Positions 25,221 to 33,738 are shown, numbered from the stretch's first letter. The stretch is DNA of 34,269 nucleotides from Cyclobacteriaceae bacterium (GCA_022841475.1 JALHRJ010000048.1:1-34269), one strand, 5' to 3'. The notes: a model not told the origin generated them from the letters alone. Made by a program: numbers and translations.

Positions 25221-25616
25221 ATGATAAAGCCAGAATATAAGTATTCAGAACTTACTGGGAAGATAATTGGATGTTCCATGGAAGTTCATAACGCATTAGG
25301 TAATGGATTTCAGGAATTAATTTATCAGAGAGCTCTAGAGTATGAATTTGAGTTGCGAAAAATTGTTTTCGCTCGTGAATTTGAAATGCCTGTTCATTAT
25401 AAAAACAAGTTGATTGGAACAAGAAGAGTTGATTTCTTAATTGAAAGTAATATAAGTGTAGAGCTAAAAGCATTAATTAAGCTCGAAGCTGTCCACTTAG
25501 CCCAAGCCATAAATTATCTGGAAGCCTTCAATCTTGAGGTTGGACTATTGATTAATTTCGGCAACACTAAACTTGAATTTCACAGACTCCAAAATAAAAA
25601 ATTTAAACCATTATGA
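25221..25616 (+). CDS. GxxExxY family protein
   Basis: A 131-residue protein of a family named for the motif G-x-x-E-x-x-Y, here GFQELIY (about 29-35). The conserved HNALGNGFQELIYQRALEYE and the later RRVDFLIESNISVELKA are typical. The second segment reads as D-x(n)-ELK, like the active site of PD-(D/E)xK nucleases. A nucleic-acid enzyme is plausible but not shown. Function is unknown. It lies 31 bases after gcvT and 36 bases before comB. A related but less likely start could be used, since the ATG at 25221 is preceded by others in different frames. Confidence 0.88.
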   Translation: MIKPEYKYSELTGKIIGCSMEVHNALGNGFQELIYQRALEYEFELRKIVFAREFEMPVHYKNKLIGTRRVDFLIESNISVELKALIKLEAVHLAQAINYLEAFNLEVGLLINFGNTKLEFHRLQNKKFKPL

Positions 25617-25652
25617 TTATCATTGAATCAATTGCATCAAAGTTCTGACTGT

Positions 25653-26354
25653 ATGAAAACCATTGACGTTTGTTTAACCCCTGAGTTAATTCATCTTTAT
25701 TCACTGAAAGACAAAACCGTAGTGATCGTTGATATACTTCGCGCAACTTCTTGCATGGTCACAGCGTTTGCCCATGGAGCCGATCGGATTGTTCCTTTTG
25801 CAAGTCAGGAAGAGTGCAGACTGATGAAAACAAGAGGCTATATTACTTCTGGTGAGCGCGATGGAAAAAAAGTAGACGGTTTTGATAAGGGGAACTCACC
25901 TTTCGAATACATGGGAACGGAGGTTACTGGAAAAAAAATTGCATTTACTACTACCAATGGAACACGAGCCATTGAGAAATCAAAGCTGGCAAAGGAAGTC
26001 ATCATCGGTAGTTTTCTAAATCTGTCATCGGTAATAAAGTATCTGCTTTTCAGTCATAACAATGTGCTGGTTGTGTGTGCCGGATGGAAAGGAAAAGTAA
26101 ATCTGGAAGATACCTTGTTTGCAGGCGCACTTGTTGAAAAATTAAAAAATCACATTGAACCCGATTGTGATGCTCCTATGGCAGCACAACATCTTTACAA
26201 CCTTGCGAAAGGTGACATGGTTGATTACCTGAAAAATTCAAGCCACGTAAAAAGATTAAATCGACTTAATATTCAGAAAGACATTGAATTTTGTCTTACA
26301 CCCGATCGGTATACCGTTGTTCCGCGATTAGTGAATAATGAACTGATCTGCTGA
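25653..26354 (+). CDS. comB: 2-phosphosulfolactate phosphatase
   Basis: The ComB family removes phosphate from 2-phosphosulfolactate, giving sulfolactate. In methanogens this is a coenzyme M step; bacteria that have it lack an obvious CoM need. The 233-residue protein has the family signatures VVIVDILRATSCMVTAFAHG (about 23-42), SGERDGKKVDGFDKGNSP and AFTTTNGTRAI. A later NVLVVCAGWKGKVNLEDTLFAGALVE segment contains the conserved acids. The longest frame begins at a TTG at 25623; the ATG at 25653 (MKTIDVCLTPEL) matches the family start. The gene converges with the MazG-like gene, with 10 bases between their stop codons. Confidence 0.9.
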   Translation: MKTIDVCLTPELIHLYSLKDKTVVIVDILRATSCMVTAFAHGADRIVPFASQEECRLMKTRGYITSGERDGKKVDGFDKGNSPFEYMGTEVTGKKIAFTTTNGTRAIEKSKLAKEVIIGSFLNLSSVIKYLLFSHNNVLVVCAGWKGKVNLEDTLFAGALVEKLKNHIEPDCDAPMAAQHLYNLAKGDMVDYLKNSSHVKRLNRLNIQKDIEFCLTPDRYTVVPRLVNNELIC

Positions 26355-26364
26355 TCAACCGTGC

Positions 26365-26691
26365 TTACTGAAGTTTAGGATTTTGGTGATGCCTTTCCTT
26401 ATCGCGAATGGTTTTCTTTTCAAGATTTTGTTGAAAAGCTTTGGTGAGATCTACACCGGTTTGGTTAGCAAGACACATTAATACCCAAAGCACATCTGCC
26501 ATTTCATCGCCTAAGTCTTTACTTTTATCAGATTCCTTTTCTGATTGCTCTCCATATCGTCTTGCCATGATACGGGCCACCTCACCTACCTCTTCGGTCA
26601 GTATTGCCATGTTAGTCATCTCATTGAAGTAGCGAACTCCGTGTGATTTTATCCATTGATCAACTTGTTGCTGAGCTTCCTGAAGTGTCAT
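26365..26691 (-). CDS. MazG-like nucleotide pyrophosphohydrolase
   Basis: A single-domain all-alpha NTP pyrophosphatase of 108 residues. It has the acid motifs EEVGE (ExxE-type, LTEEVGEVARIMARRYGE) and GDEMADVLWVLMCLANQTGVDL (ExxD-type), which bind Mg2+. This group is thought to clean up non-canonical or excess nucleotides, releasing pyrophosphate. A longer frame starting at 26742 adds a segment overlapping the carboxylase gene end; the ATG at 26691 (MTLQEAQQQVDQWIKSHG) matches the family start. It follows the carboxylase gene by 31 bases on the same strand. Substrate is unknown. Confidence 0.9.
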   Translation of the reverse strand: MTLQEAQQQVDQWIKSHGVRYFNEMTNMAILTEEVGEVARIMARRYGEQSEKESDKSKDLGDEMADVLWVLMCLANQTGVDLTKAFQQNLEKKTIRDKERHHQNPKLQ

Positions 26692-26722
26692 GGTAAATAA
26701 TTTTTTTATACAATGCTCCTTT

Positions 26723-28294
26723 CTATAACGGAATATTACCATGCTTCTTCTTGGGAAGTTTGGCCGCTTTGTTTTCCAGCATTTTAAAGGCGCGGATCAA
26801 TTTCTCACGGGTTTGATCTGGATAAATTACTTCATCGATATAACCACGATGCGCAGCGCGGAATGGATTAGCAAATTTGCGGGTATATTCATCTACCTTT
26901 TCATTCAGTTTTGCCTCCTTATTGTCTGCTTCTGAAATTTCTTTCTTAAAAATAATTTCGGCTGCACCCTTAGCTCCCATCACGGCAATCTCGGCTGTGG
27001 GCCAGGCGTAATTTAAATCTGCACCAATGTGTTTAGAGTTCATCACATCGTAAGCCCCGCCATAGGCCTTTCGGGTAATTACCGTTACCCGCGGTACTGT
27101 GGCCTCTGAAAATGCGTAAAGTAGTTTTGCACCATTGGTAATAATGGCATTCCACTCCTGATCTGTGCCGGGCAAAAAGCCAGGCACATCTTCAAACACC
27201 AGCAAGGGAATATTAAAGCAATCGCAGAAGCGGACAAAACGTGCACCCTTTACACTGGCGTCAATATCCAACACACCGGCCATCGCAGCGGGTTGATTGC
27301 CCACTATACCAATACTTCTTCCACCCAGGCGCGCAAACCCTACTACAATATTTTCAGCAAAATTCTTATGAACCTCAAAAAACGTTGTCTCATCAACTAC
27401 CCCGTTGATCACGTCACGAATATCGTACGGTTGATTTGGATTGGATGGAATTATTTCATTCAATGCCGGCCGCGATTCATTAGCCGGAGTGTATGGAAGC
27501 AGTGGGGTTGTGTCTTCACAATTTTGCGGAACGTAACTAAACAGTTGTTTAATCTGGTTTATGCATTCCGCTTCATTCGCACACGCAAAATGGGTTACCC
27601 CACTTTTTGTACTGTGGGTTGATGCCCCACCTAATTCTTCAGCCGTTACATTCTCATGGGTAACTGTTTTCACCACATTAGGTCCCGTAACAAACATGAA
27701 GGATGTGTTCTCCACCATAAAAATAAAATCGGTCATGGCCGGAGAATACACTGCCCCACCTGCACAGGGCCCCATGATAGCGGAGATCTGGGGCACGACC
27801 CCAGAAGCCATTACGTTGCGATAAAAAATATCTGCATAGCCACCCAGTGATACTACACCTTCCTGAATGCGGGCACCACCCGAATCGTTGAGACCGATCA
27901 CGGGCGCACCATTCTTCATAGCGAGTTCCATGATCTTGACAATTTTTTCGGCATGTGTTTCAGAGAGCGATCCGCCAAACACGGTAAAGTCCTGAGAAAA
28001 AACATACACCAATCTTCCCTGAATGGTGCCATAGCCTGTCACTACACCATCCCCCAGATAATGTTCTTTATCCAACCCAAAATCTTTACTGCGATGCATG
28101 ACAAACTTTCCAAGCTCTTCAAACGAGCCTTCATCCAAAAGCAACTGAACGCGTTCACGGGCTGTCAACTTGCCTTTAGCATGTTGTTGATCTATCCGCT
28201 TTTCACCTCCGCCTAAAAGGGATTCCAGATTTTTTCGCTCGAGTTCATCAAACTTCGGTTGGAGTATTTCAGAGTTTACTTTTCGCTTCGTCAT
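26723..28294 (-). CDS. Acyl-CoA carboxylase carboxyltransferase (beta) subunit
   Basis: Moves CO2 from carboxy-biotin to an acyl-CoA, most likely propionyl-CoA to give methylmalonyl-CoA (PccB/MmdA group). The 523-residue protein has the N- and C-terminal crotonase-like halves. The acyl-CoA site includes [69 protein letters not shown] and [64 protein letters not shown] is in the C-terminal half. The longest frame reaches 28456, but the ATG at 28294 ([18 protein letters not shown]) is the family-like start. The biotin carboxylase partner is not in the window. The cobalamin adenosyltransferase (2811-3359) fits the methylmalonyl pathway. Confidence 0.93.
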   Translation of the reverse strand: MTKRKVNSEILQPKFDELERKNLESLLGGGEKRIDQQHAKGKLTARERVQLLLDEGSFEELGKFVMHRSKDFGLDKEHYLGDGVVTGYGTIQGRLVYVFSQDFTVFGGSLSETHAEKIVKIMELAMKNGAPVIGLNDSGGARIQEGVVSLGGYADIFYRNVMASGVVPQISAIMGPCAGGAVYSPAMTDFIFMVENTSFMFVTGPNVVKTVTHENVTAEELGGASTHSTKSGVTHFACANEAECINQIKQLFSYVPQNCEDTTPLLPYTPANESRPALNEIIPSNPNQPYDIRDVINGVVDETTFFEVHKNFAENIVVGFARLGGRSIGIVGNQPAAMAGVLDIDASVKGARFVRFCDCFNIPLLVFEDVPGFLPGTDQEWNAIITNGAKLLYAFSEATVPRVTVITRKAYGGAYDVMNSKHIGADLNYAWPTAEIAVMGAKGAAEIIFKKEISEADNKEAKLNEKVDEYTRKFANPFRAAHRGYIDEVIYPDQTREKLIRAFKMLENKAAKLPKKKHGNIPL

Positions 28295-28313
28295 AGGGTA
28301 GATTGCTACATGC

Positions 28314-28321
28314 CAAATATA
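28314..28321 (-). promoter_or_regulatory. Candidate -7 promoter box for the carboxylase gene
   Basis: The minus-strand sequence TATATTTG matches TAnnTTTG exactly and lies 20 bases before the ATG at 28294, giving a short leader. No convincing -33 TTTG is seen at the expected distance. The divergent ppx gene has a near-match TATCTTCG at 28344-28351 on the plus strand. Confidence 0.4.
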
Positions 28322-28373
28322 GGCATACTTACCAGTGAAATTGTATCTTCGGGCCACTGAAAATGTGCCTCTG

Positions 28374-29291
28374 ATGCGTGTTGCTATTATTGATATGGGT
28401 ACCAATACCTTCCATTTACTGATGGCCGAGGTTGACGCGGAGGGTTTCTCAATCACCTATCGCGAAAAGGTGCCTGTAAAAATCGGTATGGGCGGAATAA
28501 ACCACGGCTACATAACAGAAGCCGGAATTGACAGAGCTCTCATTGCCATGAGATCGTTTAAAAAAACACTTCAGGAAGTTGGCATTGAAAAAGTATGGGC
28601 ATTTGGTACCAGCGCCTTGCGCAATGCCCGCAATGGTGAGGAGGTTGTCAGGAAGATTGAAGCAGAAACAGGCATACAAACTCAGATTATTTCTGGCTTA
28701 AAAGAGGCCGAATACATTTATAAAGGCGCTCTTGCTGCCATTAAAATGGGCCTTGAAAAATCGCTTATTGTCGATATTGGTGGCGGCAGTGTGGAGTTCA
28801 TCATTGGGAATGAACAGGAAATATTCTGGAGTCATAGTTTTGAAATCGGGGGGCAGCGATTGCTGGAAAGATTTCAAAAACATGACCCCATAAGGAGAGA
28901 TGAAATAACAAGTCTGTTCGATTTTTTCTCTATAGAACTCCAACAACTTTTGGATGCATTGAAAACACACCAACCCAATTTGTTAATCGGATCTTCAGGC
29001 ACATTTGATACCCTGAGTGATATGTATTGCATGCGGAATGATATCCCCTTGAAAGACTTACCAGAAACTCCATTCAACATGGATGCTTTTACCGATATGT
29101 ATGAGGAGTTAGTTGCAAAAGATCGTGCTGCGAGGATGCAGATTGCGGGTATGATAGAAATGCGTGTCGATATGATCGTAGTCGCCTGTTGTCTGATACA
29201 ATTTCTTCTTTCTATCCATCCTTTTCGGCAGATCCGGGTCTCATCCTATTCCTTGAAAGAAGGCGTACTGGCATCCCTGACAGAAAAATAA
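28374..29291 (+). CDS. Exopolyphosphatase / Ppx-GppA family phosphatase
   Basis: Removes terminal phosphate from polyphosphate or from pppGpp. The 305-residue protein has the ASKHA-fold phosphate loops [17 protein letters not shown] (about 4-20) and [17 protein letters not shown]. An additional [13 protein letters not shown] loop and the family segment [13 protein letters not shown] with its catalytic acid are present. It is the short form, lacking the C-terminal HD-like domain of E. coli Ppx. Between the two activities the sequence cannot decide. A GTG at 28335 would add 13 unlikely residues; ATG at 28374 ([12 protein letters not shown]) is preferred. It is divergent from the carboxylase gene and convergent with the MuiA gene. 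Confidence 0.92.
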   Translation: MRVAIIDMGTNTFHLLMAEVDAEGFSITYREKVPVKIGMGGINHGYITEAGIDRALIAMRSFKKTLQEVGIEKVWAFGTSALRNARNGEEVVRKIEAETGIQTQIISGLKEAEYIYKGALAAIKMGLEKSLIVDIGGGSVEFIIGNEQEIFWSHSFEIGGQRLLERFQKHDPIRRDEITSLFDFFSIELQQLLDALKTHQPNLLIGSSGTFDTLSDMYCMRNDIPLKDLPETPFNMDAFTDMYEELVAKDRAARMQIAGMIEMRVDMIVVACCLIQFLLSIHPFRQIRVSSYSLKEGVLASLTEK

Positions 29292-29315
29292 AAAAGGTTA
29301 CCACATGGCAACCTT
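29283..29315 (-). terminator. Terminator after the MuiA-family gene
   Basis: On the minus strand the stem AAGGTT-G-CC / GG-T-AACCTT (29294-29315, one mismatch, loop ATGT) is followed by TTTTTTATTTT that runs into the end of ppx. It lies 24 bases past the MuiA stop codon. It has no U-run in the plus direction, so it serves the minus-strand gene. Confidence 0.65.
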
Positions 29316-29338
29316 CCTTAAAAAAGCACTCAGCTATT

Positions 29339-30949
29339 TTACAATCCTGAAATCTGTTTGTCTTTGGGATACTTTACTTCAAACTTATAAACAACTTTTC
29401 TGGTTTCATTCGGCTTTAACTCAAGTTCCCAGCTAAGTTTACCCGTCTGCTTATTGTACTGCGCTCCGCCTGCATCCAACATAGCCACTTCAATTTGGGT
29501 ATTTTGCGAAACGGGTACCTGATCTTCCACAATAATTTTGATAGGCTCAGATTTTGTGTTTCTGATTGAAATCTCCCAGGCATAGCTTTCCTTTTTTGTG
29601 GAGCCAATAAAGTTACGCGAGGTAAGATCTTTGAGTTTTTCACGCTTCACCACAATTCTTTTGTCGCGACCAAGCGATACGGAAAGCGTATCCTTTATAT
29701 TGTTCGGATCAATAAATGATTTCCCAACAAAAGTGCCTTCAAAAAAAATGTTGGCTTCGCCTGGCAGCAAATTGAATTCTTCCCAGCCCGTTGCTTTGGC
29801 AATCAGAAAAGCATCCGAATCCAATTTGGGTGCAACTGAATAAATATACTCAGACTTCATTTCATAATTTCTAATATCAACCACGGTTGGTTTTGCCGCG
29901 GACAAAACGGTGTAGGGCAACGAAATCTCAAATTCTGTATTTAATGAAGTCTGAACAGTTGTCACATAGTCTGATAATAAGACTGCTTCCGGAGCCTCCT
30001 CCTTGAGTTCATCAGATACCTTAGCACTACGCAGGGCAGGCGCTGATGCATAGGATTTTGCTTTGCGAACCTGATCGTAGGCAATCGGATTATAAAAATC
30101 AAGGTACCATGAATACAACTCTGGCTTCTGCCCGCTTTGATTCGGATTCGCAGTCGATAACTTAAGTTTTACGTTCTTCCATTCTTCTCCGGTACGCTGA
30201 AACACATTTGCTTTGTAACTCAGTTGCACAGGCTTCTTTGTATCAATAGCTCTTAAATCATAAATGGCACTCCATCCTGCATTAGCGACTACATAGCTGA
30301 CTTGTAAGTCAGCCGAAGTTGGCATGTCTGCTGAAACGCTTATCACAATCTCACTTGTATTTCTACTATACAATTCATTCTGATCATTAATCTGGACATT
30401 CAATCGGGTAATACGCTCGTTGATTTTTTTGATTTTCTCGTCTTGCTTCATGCGGGATGTAACGATATCCCCCAAACGGCTGCGATAAAAATCTGCCATC
30501 GCCTTTAATTCGGCTACTGTCAGGTTTTGATTGGTACCTCCAATCTTTTGATTACTGAGCAGCATCTGCTCCTCTTTATTCAAAATTTCTTTTTGACTTT
30601 GTTCCAGGGCAAGTTGTCTCTGAAGCGTTTCTACAGAGTCTTTTAAAGTCTTGAGTGACTTAGGTACATTAAACTCGTTCAAAAAATTTTGCTGATGGCT
30701 AATCCCCATAATAACAAAGTTGCCTTTTCCGGTTACCTGAATACTTTCAGGATCTAACTGTGAGGTAAGGCCCGTGACGATCAGGTTGGTCTTTCCACTT
30801 TCTAAACGGGTTTTCACTTCACGACTTACCTGAGCTTTGTTTAGAAACACGGTTACATCCGTTATTCGGGAGTCCACTGGCTTGTCTGGCTGGCCCAAAA
30901 CCATTAAGGAGCTAAGTGCCAGAGCAGATGATAAGAGTTGATTTTTCAT
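29339..30949 (-). CDS. MuiA-family (mucoidy inhibitor, DUF4139) exported protein
   Basis: The 536-residue protein starts with a signal peptide (MKNQLLSSALALSSLMVLG|Q). It has the DUF4140-type N-terminal domain (RITDVTVFLNKAQVSREVKTRLESG). A coiled-coil stretch (about 100-195) follows, with LKDSVETLQRQLALEQSQKE and MKQDEKIKKINERI. The C-terminal DUF4139 beta domain contains LQVSYVVANAGWSAIYDLRA, VQLSYKANVFQRTGEEWKNV and KLSWELELKPNETRKVVYKF. Known role: the family is named from a Klebsiella plasmid gene that reduces mucoidy; its mechanism is not settled. The start is ATG at 30949. It is convergent with ppx and has its own terminator. Confidence 0.9.
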   Translation of the reverse strand: MKNQLLSSALALSSLMVLGQPDKPVDSRITDVTVFLNKAQVSREVKTRLESGKTNLIVTGLTSQLDPESIQVTGKGNFVIMGISHQQNFLNEFNVPKSLKTLKDSVETLQRQLALEQSQKEILNKEEQMLLSNQKIGGTNQNLTVAELKAMADFYRSRLGDIVTSRMKQDEKIKKINERITRLNVQINDQNELYSRNTSEIVISVSADMPTSADLQVSYVVANAGWSAIYDLRAIDTKKPVQLSYKANVFQRTGEEWKNVKLKLSTANPNQSGQKPELYSWYLDFYNPIAYDQVRKAKSYASAPALRSAKVSDELKEEAPEAVLLSDYVTTVQTSLNTEFEISLPYTVLSAAKPTVVDIRNYEMKSEYIYSVAPKLDSDAFLIAKATGWEEFNLLPGEANIFFEGTFVGKSFIDPNNIKDTLSVSLGRDKRIVVKREKLKDLTSRNFIGSTKKESYAWEISIRNTKSEPIKIIVEDQVPVSQNTQIEVAMLDAGGAQYNKQTGKLSWELELKPNETRKVVYKFEVKYPKDKQISGL

Positions 30950-31026
30950 GGATTTATAGAGTTTTGACAGTAAGATGCCGGGTTAAGTAAATTTCCACAT
31001 TTGCCGGGTATAATTTTTAGTAAAAT

Positions 31027-31049
31027 CTTGATTATTGATTTCAATCAAG
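31027..31049 (+). promoter_or_regulatory. Inverted repeat in the leader of the Ldh-family gene
   Basis: CTTGATT (31027-31033) and AATCAAG (31043-31049) are perfect complements separated by 9 bases, and end 14 bases before the ATG. It may be an operator or an mRNA hairpin that affects translation. It could also be chance in A/T-rich sequence. Confidence 0.35.
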
Positions 31050-31062
31050 GACTTTTGCAGGT

Positions 31063-32142
31063 ATGAAGGATATAACGCTCCCGCACCATCAATTAAGGCA
31101 ATTTGCTTTCGATATTTTCCGAAAAATTAATTGTTCTGAAAATGAAGCTAGCCTGGCAGCCGATGTTCTGTTGAGTGCAGACCTGCGCGGCATCGATTCG
31201 CATGGATTGGCCCGGCTTTCTGGCTACGTAAGATTGTGGCAAGCCAAACGAATCAATACCACACCCAATATCAAGATCGTGCACGAAACGCCCAGCACGG
31301 CCGTAGTAGATGGAGACAGTGGCTTGGGTTTGGTGGTAGCCCCAAGAGCAATGGAGATCGCTATAGAAAAAGCAAATAAGGTTGGAACGGGATGGGTAGC
31401 TGTAAAAAACTCAAACCATTTTGGAATTGCCGGCTTCCATGCCATGATGGCTTTGAAACACGATATGATTGGGATGGCTATGACCAATGCGAGTCCTTTG
31501 GTAGCACCAACTTTTTCTGTTGAGCGATTGCTGGGTACAAATCCGATTTGTGTCGCTATTCCTGCCGGAAATCAACCCCCATTTGTTGCTGACTTTGCGA
31601 CAACTACTGCGGCCAATGGTAAACTTGAAATACTGCAACGCAAAAATCAGGAGGCCCCCGAAGGTTGGATTCAAAAAAAGGATGGCACTGTATCAACTAA
31701 TCCCAATGAATTGAAAGATGGAGGCGCCTTGTTACCGCTAGGTAGCGATCGCGAACATGGAAGTCATAAAGGATTTTGCCTGGGCGCCTGGGTTGATATT
31801 TTTTCTGCTGTATTGAGTGGAGCTAACTACGGGCCGTGGGTTCCTCCGTTTGTAAGTTTCCTTGCGCCACCGGCCGATCCGGTTGGCGATGGTATCGGGC
31901 ATTTTTTTGGAGCCATGCGGGTAGATGCATTTCGACCTGCGGATGAATTTAAAACGCACATGGATAATTGGATTACCCGGTTCCGATCCGCAAAAACTAT
32001 TGATGGTCAGGAGCATTTAATTATTCCCGGAGATCCGGAACGTGAAAGTGAAATGGAAAGACTTCAGTCTGGCATTCCTGTAAACAAAAAAGTTGTTGAG
32101 GATTTAAAAGAGCTCGGAGAAAAACTTAATGTGAAGTTTTAG
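31063..32142 (+). CDS. Malate/L-lactate (Ldh-family) dehydrogenase
   Basis: An NAD(P)-dependent 2-oxoacid/2-hydroxyacid oxidoreductase of the family containing malate, L-sulfolactate and ureidoglycolate dehydrogenases. It is unrelated to Rossmann-fold LDH. The 359-residue length is normal. Signatures are SADLRGIDSHGLARLSGYV (about 44-62) with the conserved RGxxSHG and VAVKNSNHFGIAGFHAMMAL with the catalytic His. The nucleotide-binding segments are LLGTNPICVAIPAGNQPPF and REHGSHKGFCLGAWVDIFSAVLSGA. Substrate is uncertain. The presence of ComB raises the option of a sulfolactate dehydrogenase, but that is speculation. The last bases overlap the convergent barrel gene by 4. Confidence 0.9.
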   Translation: MKDITLPHHQLRQFAFDIFRKINCSENEASLAADVLLSADLRGIDSHGLARLSGYVRLWQAKRINTTPNIKIVHETPSTAVVDGDSGLGLVVAPRAMEIAIEKANKVGTGWVAVKNSNHFGIAGFHAMMALKHDMIGMAMTNASPLVAPTFSVERLLGTNPICVAIPAGNQPPFVADFATTTAANGKLEILQRKNQEAPEGWIQKKDGTVSTNPNELKDGGALLPLGSDREHGSHKGFCLGAWVDIFSAVLSGANYGPWVPPFVSFLAPPADPVGDGIGHFFGAMRVDAFRPADEFKTHMDNWITRFRSAKTIDGQEHLIIPGDPERESEMERLQSGIPVNKKVVEDLKELGEKLNVKF

Positions 32143-32699
32143 AATCCGGCAGTAACACCGGCCCTAAGAACCCATGGACTGTTATAGGGATAAAAGTCAT
32201 TAGGTGAGGTAGGATTTCTATAGGAGAAATTATACAGAGCTATTGCAAAAAAACCAGTCCTGCGGCCAATCGGTTGGAAGAATCCACCACCGGCCATAAA
32301 GCTATTGTAGCTTCTCCGAAAAGACTCTCTATTAAAGGTAACATACTCATAGTTTAAATGCTCATATTCCGCGTGCAAAAATAATGGGCCATATAACTGA
32401 TACCTTAGGAACGGGCTTATACCATAATCATTCGTTGAAAAATCAGGGGTAACGTTTTTATAATTTGTATATCGATAAATCAAGCTTAATCCTGTTGCAA
32501 CTCGTTGGTTTACCCGATACCCTACAATGGGTGAAACAGAAATGAAGTCATAATTACTACTAAAGCTTAAACCGAATCCCCCACCCACAAACACCTTATC
32601 CTTGAAAGAAGGTTTTTCCTGGAGTTGTTCATTGCCCCATTGAGCGAAAACCGCTACTGATGCAAATAGAATAATAATTATGATGAATATATATTTCAA
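32139..32699 (-). CDS. Small outer-membrane beta-barrel protein
   Basis: The 186-residue protein has a signal peptide (MKYIFIIIIILFASVAVFA|Q) and then alternating polar/hydrophobic strands that end in Tyr or Phe. Examples are VFVGGGFGLSFSSNYDFISVSPIVGYRV, VATGLSLIYRYTNY, YGISPFLRYQLYGPLFLHAEYEHLNYEY and GFFAIALYNFSY. The last residue is Phe, an outer-membrane insertion signature. It is probably an 8- to 10-stranded barrel. Function is unknown. The gene starts 4 bases after the FtsB-like gene's stop, so the two are likely cotranscribed, and it converges with the dehydrogenase gene. Confidence 0.85.
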   Translation of the reverse strand: MKYIFIIIIILFASVAVFAQWGNEQLQEKPSFKDKVFVGGGFGLSFSSNYDFISVSPIVGYRVNQRVATGLSLIYRYTNYKNVTPDFSTNDYGISPFLRYQLYGPLFLHAEYEHLNYEYVTFNRESFRRSYNSFMAGGGFFQPIGRRTGFFAIALYNFSYRNPTSPNDFYPYNSPWVLRAGVTAGF

Positions 32700-32703
32700 A
32701 GCC

Positions 32704-32994
32704 TTATTCTTCCTGAATGATAAAAATGTCTTCCTTTTCTTTCTTCATCAAATATTTTTCACGCGCAAATTTCTCAAGCAACTCTTTGTTTGTCATGAGT
32801 TCTTTGCGATCCTTTTCAACCTCGGCAATCTTCTCCTGATAGAATTCTTTTTCATTCTCTAGTGTTCGAACCTTATTCGTCATCTTGAATCGTGAAATCA
32901 AATCATTGGAATCCAGCAGCAGCATCCAAACAAAAAAACAGAGACCAGTTATCACGTAAAAATTCTTAAAGGCAGGTGGGAGTTTTTTGAGCAT
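32704..32994 (-). CDS. FtsB/DivIC-type septum formation initiator protein
   Basis: A 96-residue single-pass protein: a short cytoplasmic start (MLKKLPPAFKNF), one transmembrane segment (about 13-28, VITGLCFFVWMLLLD) and a coiled coil (about 36-72, NKVRTLENEKEFYQEKIAEVEKDRKEL). A conserved tail, LEKFAREKYLMKKEKEDIFII, matches the FtsB/DivIC family (PF04977). In the divisome such proteins join FtsQ and FtsL. Linkage with enolase is known in several bacteria and is approximated here (eno is two genes upstream). The start is ATG at 32994. Confidence 0.92.
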   Translation of the reverse strand: MLKKLPPAFKNFYVITGLCFFVWMLLLDSNDLISRFKMTNKVRTLENEKEFYQEKIAEVEKDRKELMTNKELLEKFAREKYLMKKEKEDIFIIQEE

Positions 32995-33015
32995 ACAGAT
33001 TAAAAAATGGTTCTA

Positions 33016-33048
33016 CGAAGATAGAAATTAAAACCTGTATATAGCAAA
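33016..33048 (-). promoter_or_regulatory. Candidate promoter of the FtsB-like gene
   Basis: On the minus strand TTTG (33048-33045) is followed after 21 bases by TATCTTCG (33023-33016), one mismatch from TAnnTTTG. Spacing fits the -33/-7 pattern of the phylum. The -33 element is inside the hairpin that follows the DUF2147-like gene. The start codon is 22 bases downstream of the -7 box. Confidence 0.35.
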
Positions 33049-33070
33049 TCAGGCCTTGCGGCCTGATTTG
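33045..33070 (-). terminator. Perfect hairpin after the DUF2147-like gene
   Basis: The arms CAAATCAGGCC (33045-33055) and GGCCTGATTTG (33060-33070) form an 11-bp perfect stem with a 4-base loop, 4 bases after the stop codon. A U-tract is weak on the minus strand, so termination may be partial or the hairpin may protect the transcript end. Confidence 0.55.
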
Positions 33071-33074
33071 AATT

Positions 33075-33494
33075 TTATGATTTAAGAAGTTTCCATTCCT
33101 GGGCGAATGCGACATCATGAGTGTTTTTGTGAAAAGCAGTGAGCTTCATAGTGCTTTTACCCTTCATTTGTAATCGTACATCATACTCTTTTGCAGTCAC
33201 AGGATCCACGTAGGTACCTTTACAGATATTAAAGAATCCAACTTTCAGGTTTTCAACCACGCGCGTGCCTAAGATAGAATGATTGAGACTATCGGCCCAA
33301 ACAATTGAGCCCTGAAACACAGAGTCTACATCATACATCAGGATGCGAATGTTGAGATGTTCGTTAAACCAAACCCCCACAATACTATGTTCAAAATCAG
33401 CACCCGAAAATTGCTCTCTGATGAGGAAAAGGATTAATCCACCCACGACAATCAGAACGAGAACAAAGGCAATCATCATCATATTAGCTTCCAT
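33075..33494 (-). CDS. Membrane-anchored DUF2147-like protein
   Basis: The 139-residue protein has an N-terminal transmembrane segment (about 5-24, MMMIAFVLVLIVVGGLILFL) and no cleavage site. A domain beginning IVGVWFNEHLNIRILMY follows. The pattern W.NE...I.I, then GTYVDPVTAKEYDVRLQMKGKSTMKLTAF, looks like DUF2147 (a calycin-like beta-barrel fold). This assignment is by pattern and is moderately sure. Function is unknown. It lies between eno and the FtsB-like gene, with hairpins on both sides, so it may be its own unit. Confidence 0.75.
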   Translation of the reverse strand: MEANMMMIAFVLVLIVVGGLILFLIREQFSGADFEHSIVGVWFNEHLNIRILMYDVDSVFQGSIVWADSLNHSILGTRVVENLKVGFFNICKGTYVDPVTAKEYDVRLQMKGKSTMKLTAFHKNTHDVAFAQEWKLLKS

Positions 33495-33683
33495 ATTCAG
33501 TAGACACTTCGTTTAATCGAGTATCTCTCTGCTCCTATTGGCAAAAACCAAACAAGCTTTAGTGTGGAGTAAAAAATCGCTATAAATGTTGTTTTTTAAG
33601 CCAAAAACGATGATTTGAATAATAATCTGAGGTATTGCCAAGGTCAAAAAACATCAATTCGGGATAACGTTTCCCAAATTTGG

Positions 33684-33717
33684 AAATAAAAAAGGCCCAG
33701 GATTACTCCCAGGCCCT
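33684..33717 (-). terminator. Rho-independent terminator after eno
   Basis: On the minus strand a stem of about 10 pairs with one bulge (AGGGCCTGGGA against TCCTGGGCCT, loop GTAA, 33693-33717) is followed by TTTTTTATTT. It starts 21 bases after the eno stop. This separates eno from the DUF2147-like gene. The rest of the 244-base gap between the genes shows no other feature. Confidence 0.75.
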
Positions 33718-33738
33718 TCATTTTCAGAATTAAGAAAT

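Noticed and set aside
25221..26742. GxxExxY, comB and MazG-like genes as a toxin-antitoxin or defence island
   Set aside because: The MazG-like gene is on the opposite strand and linked to the carboxylase gene, comB is metabolic, and no transposase, integrase or other defence gene is near.
26741..28216. Several plus-strand frames over the carboxylase gene
   Set aside because: They are shadows of a strongly conserved coding region.
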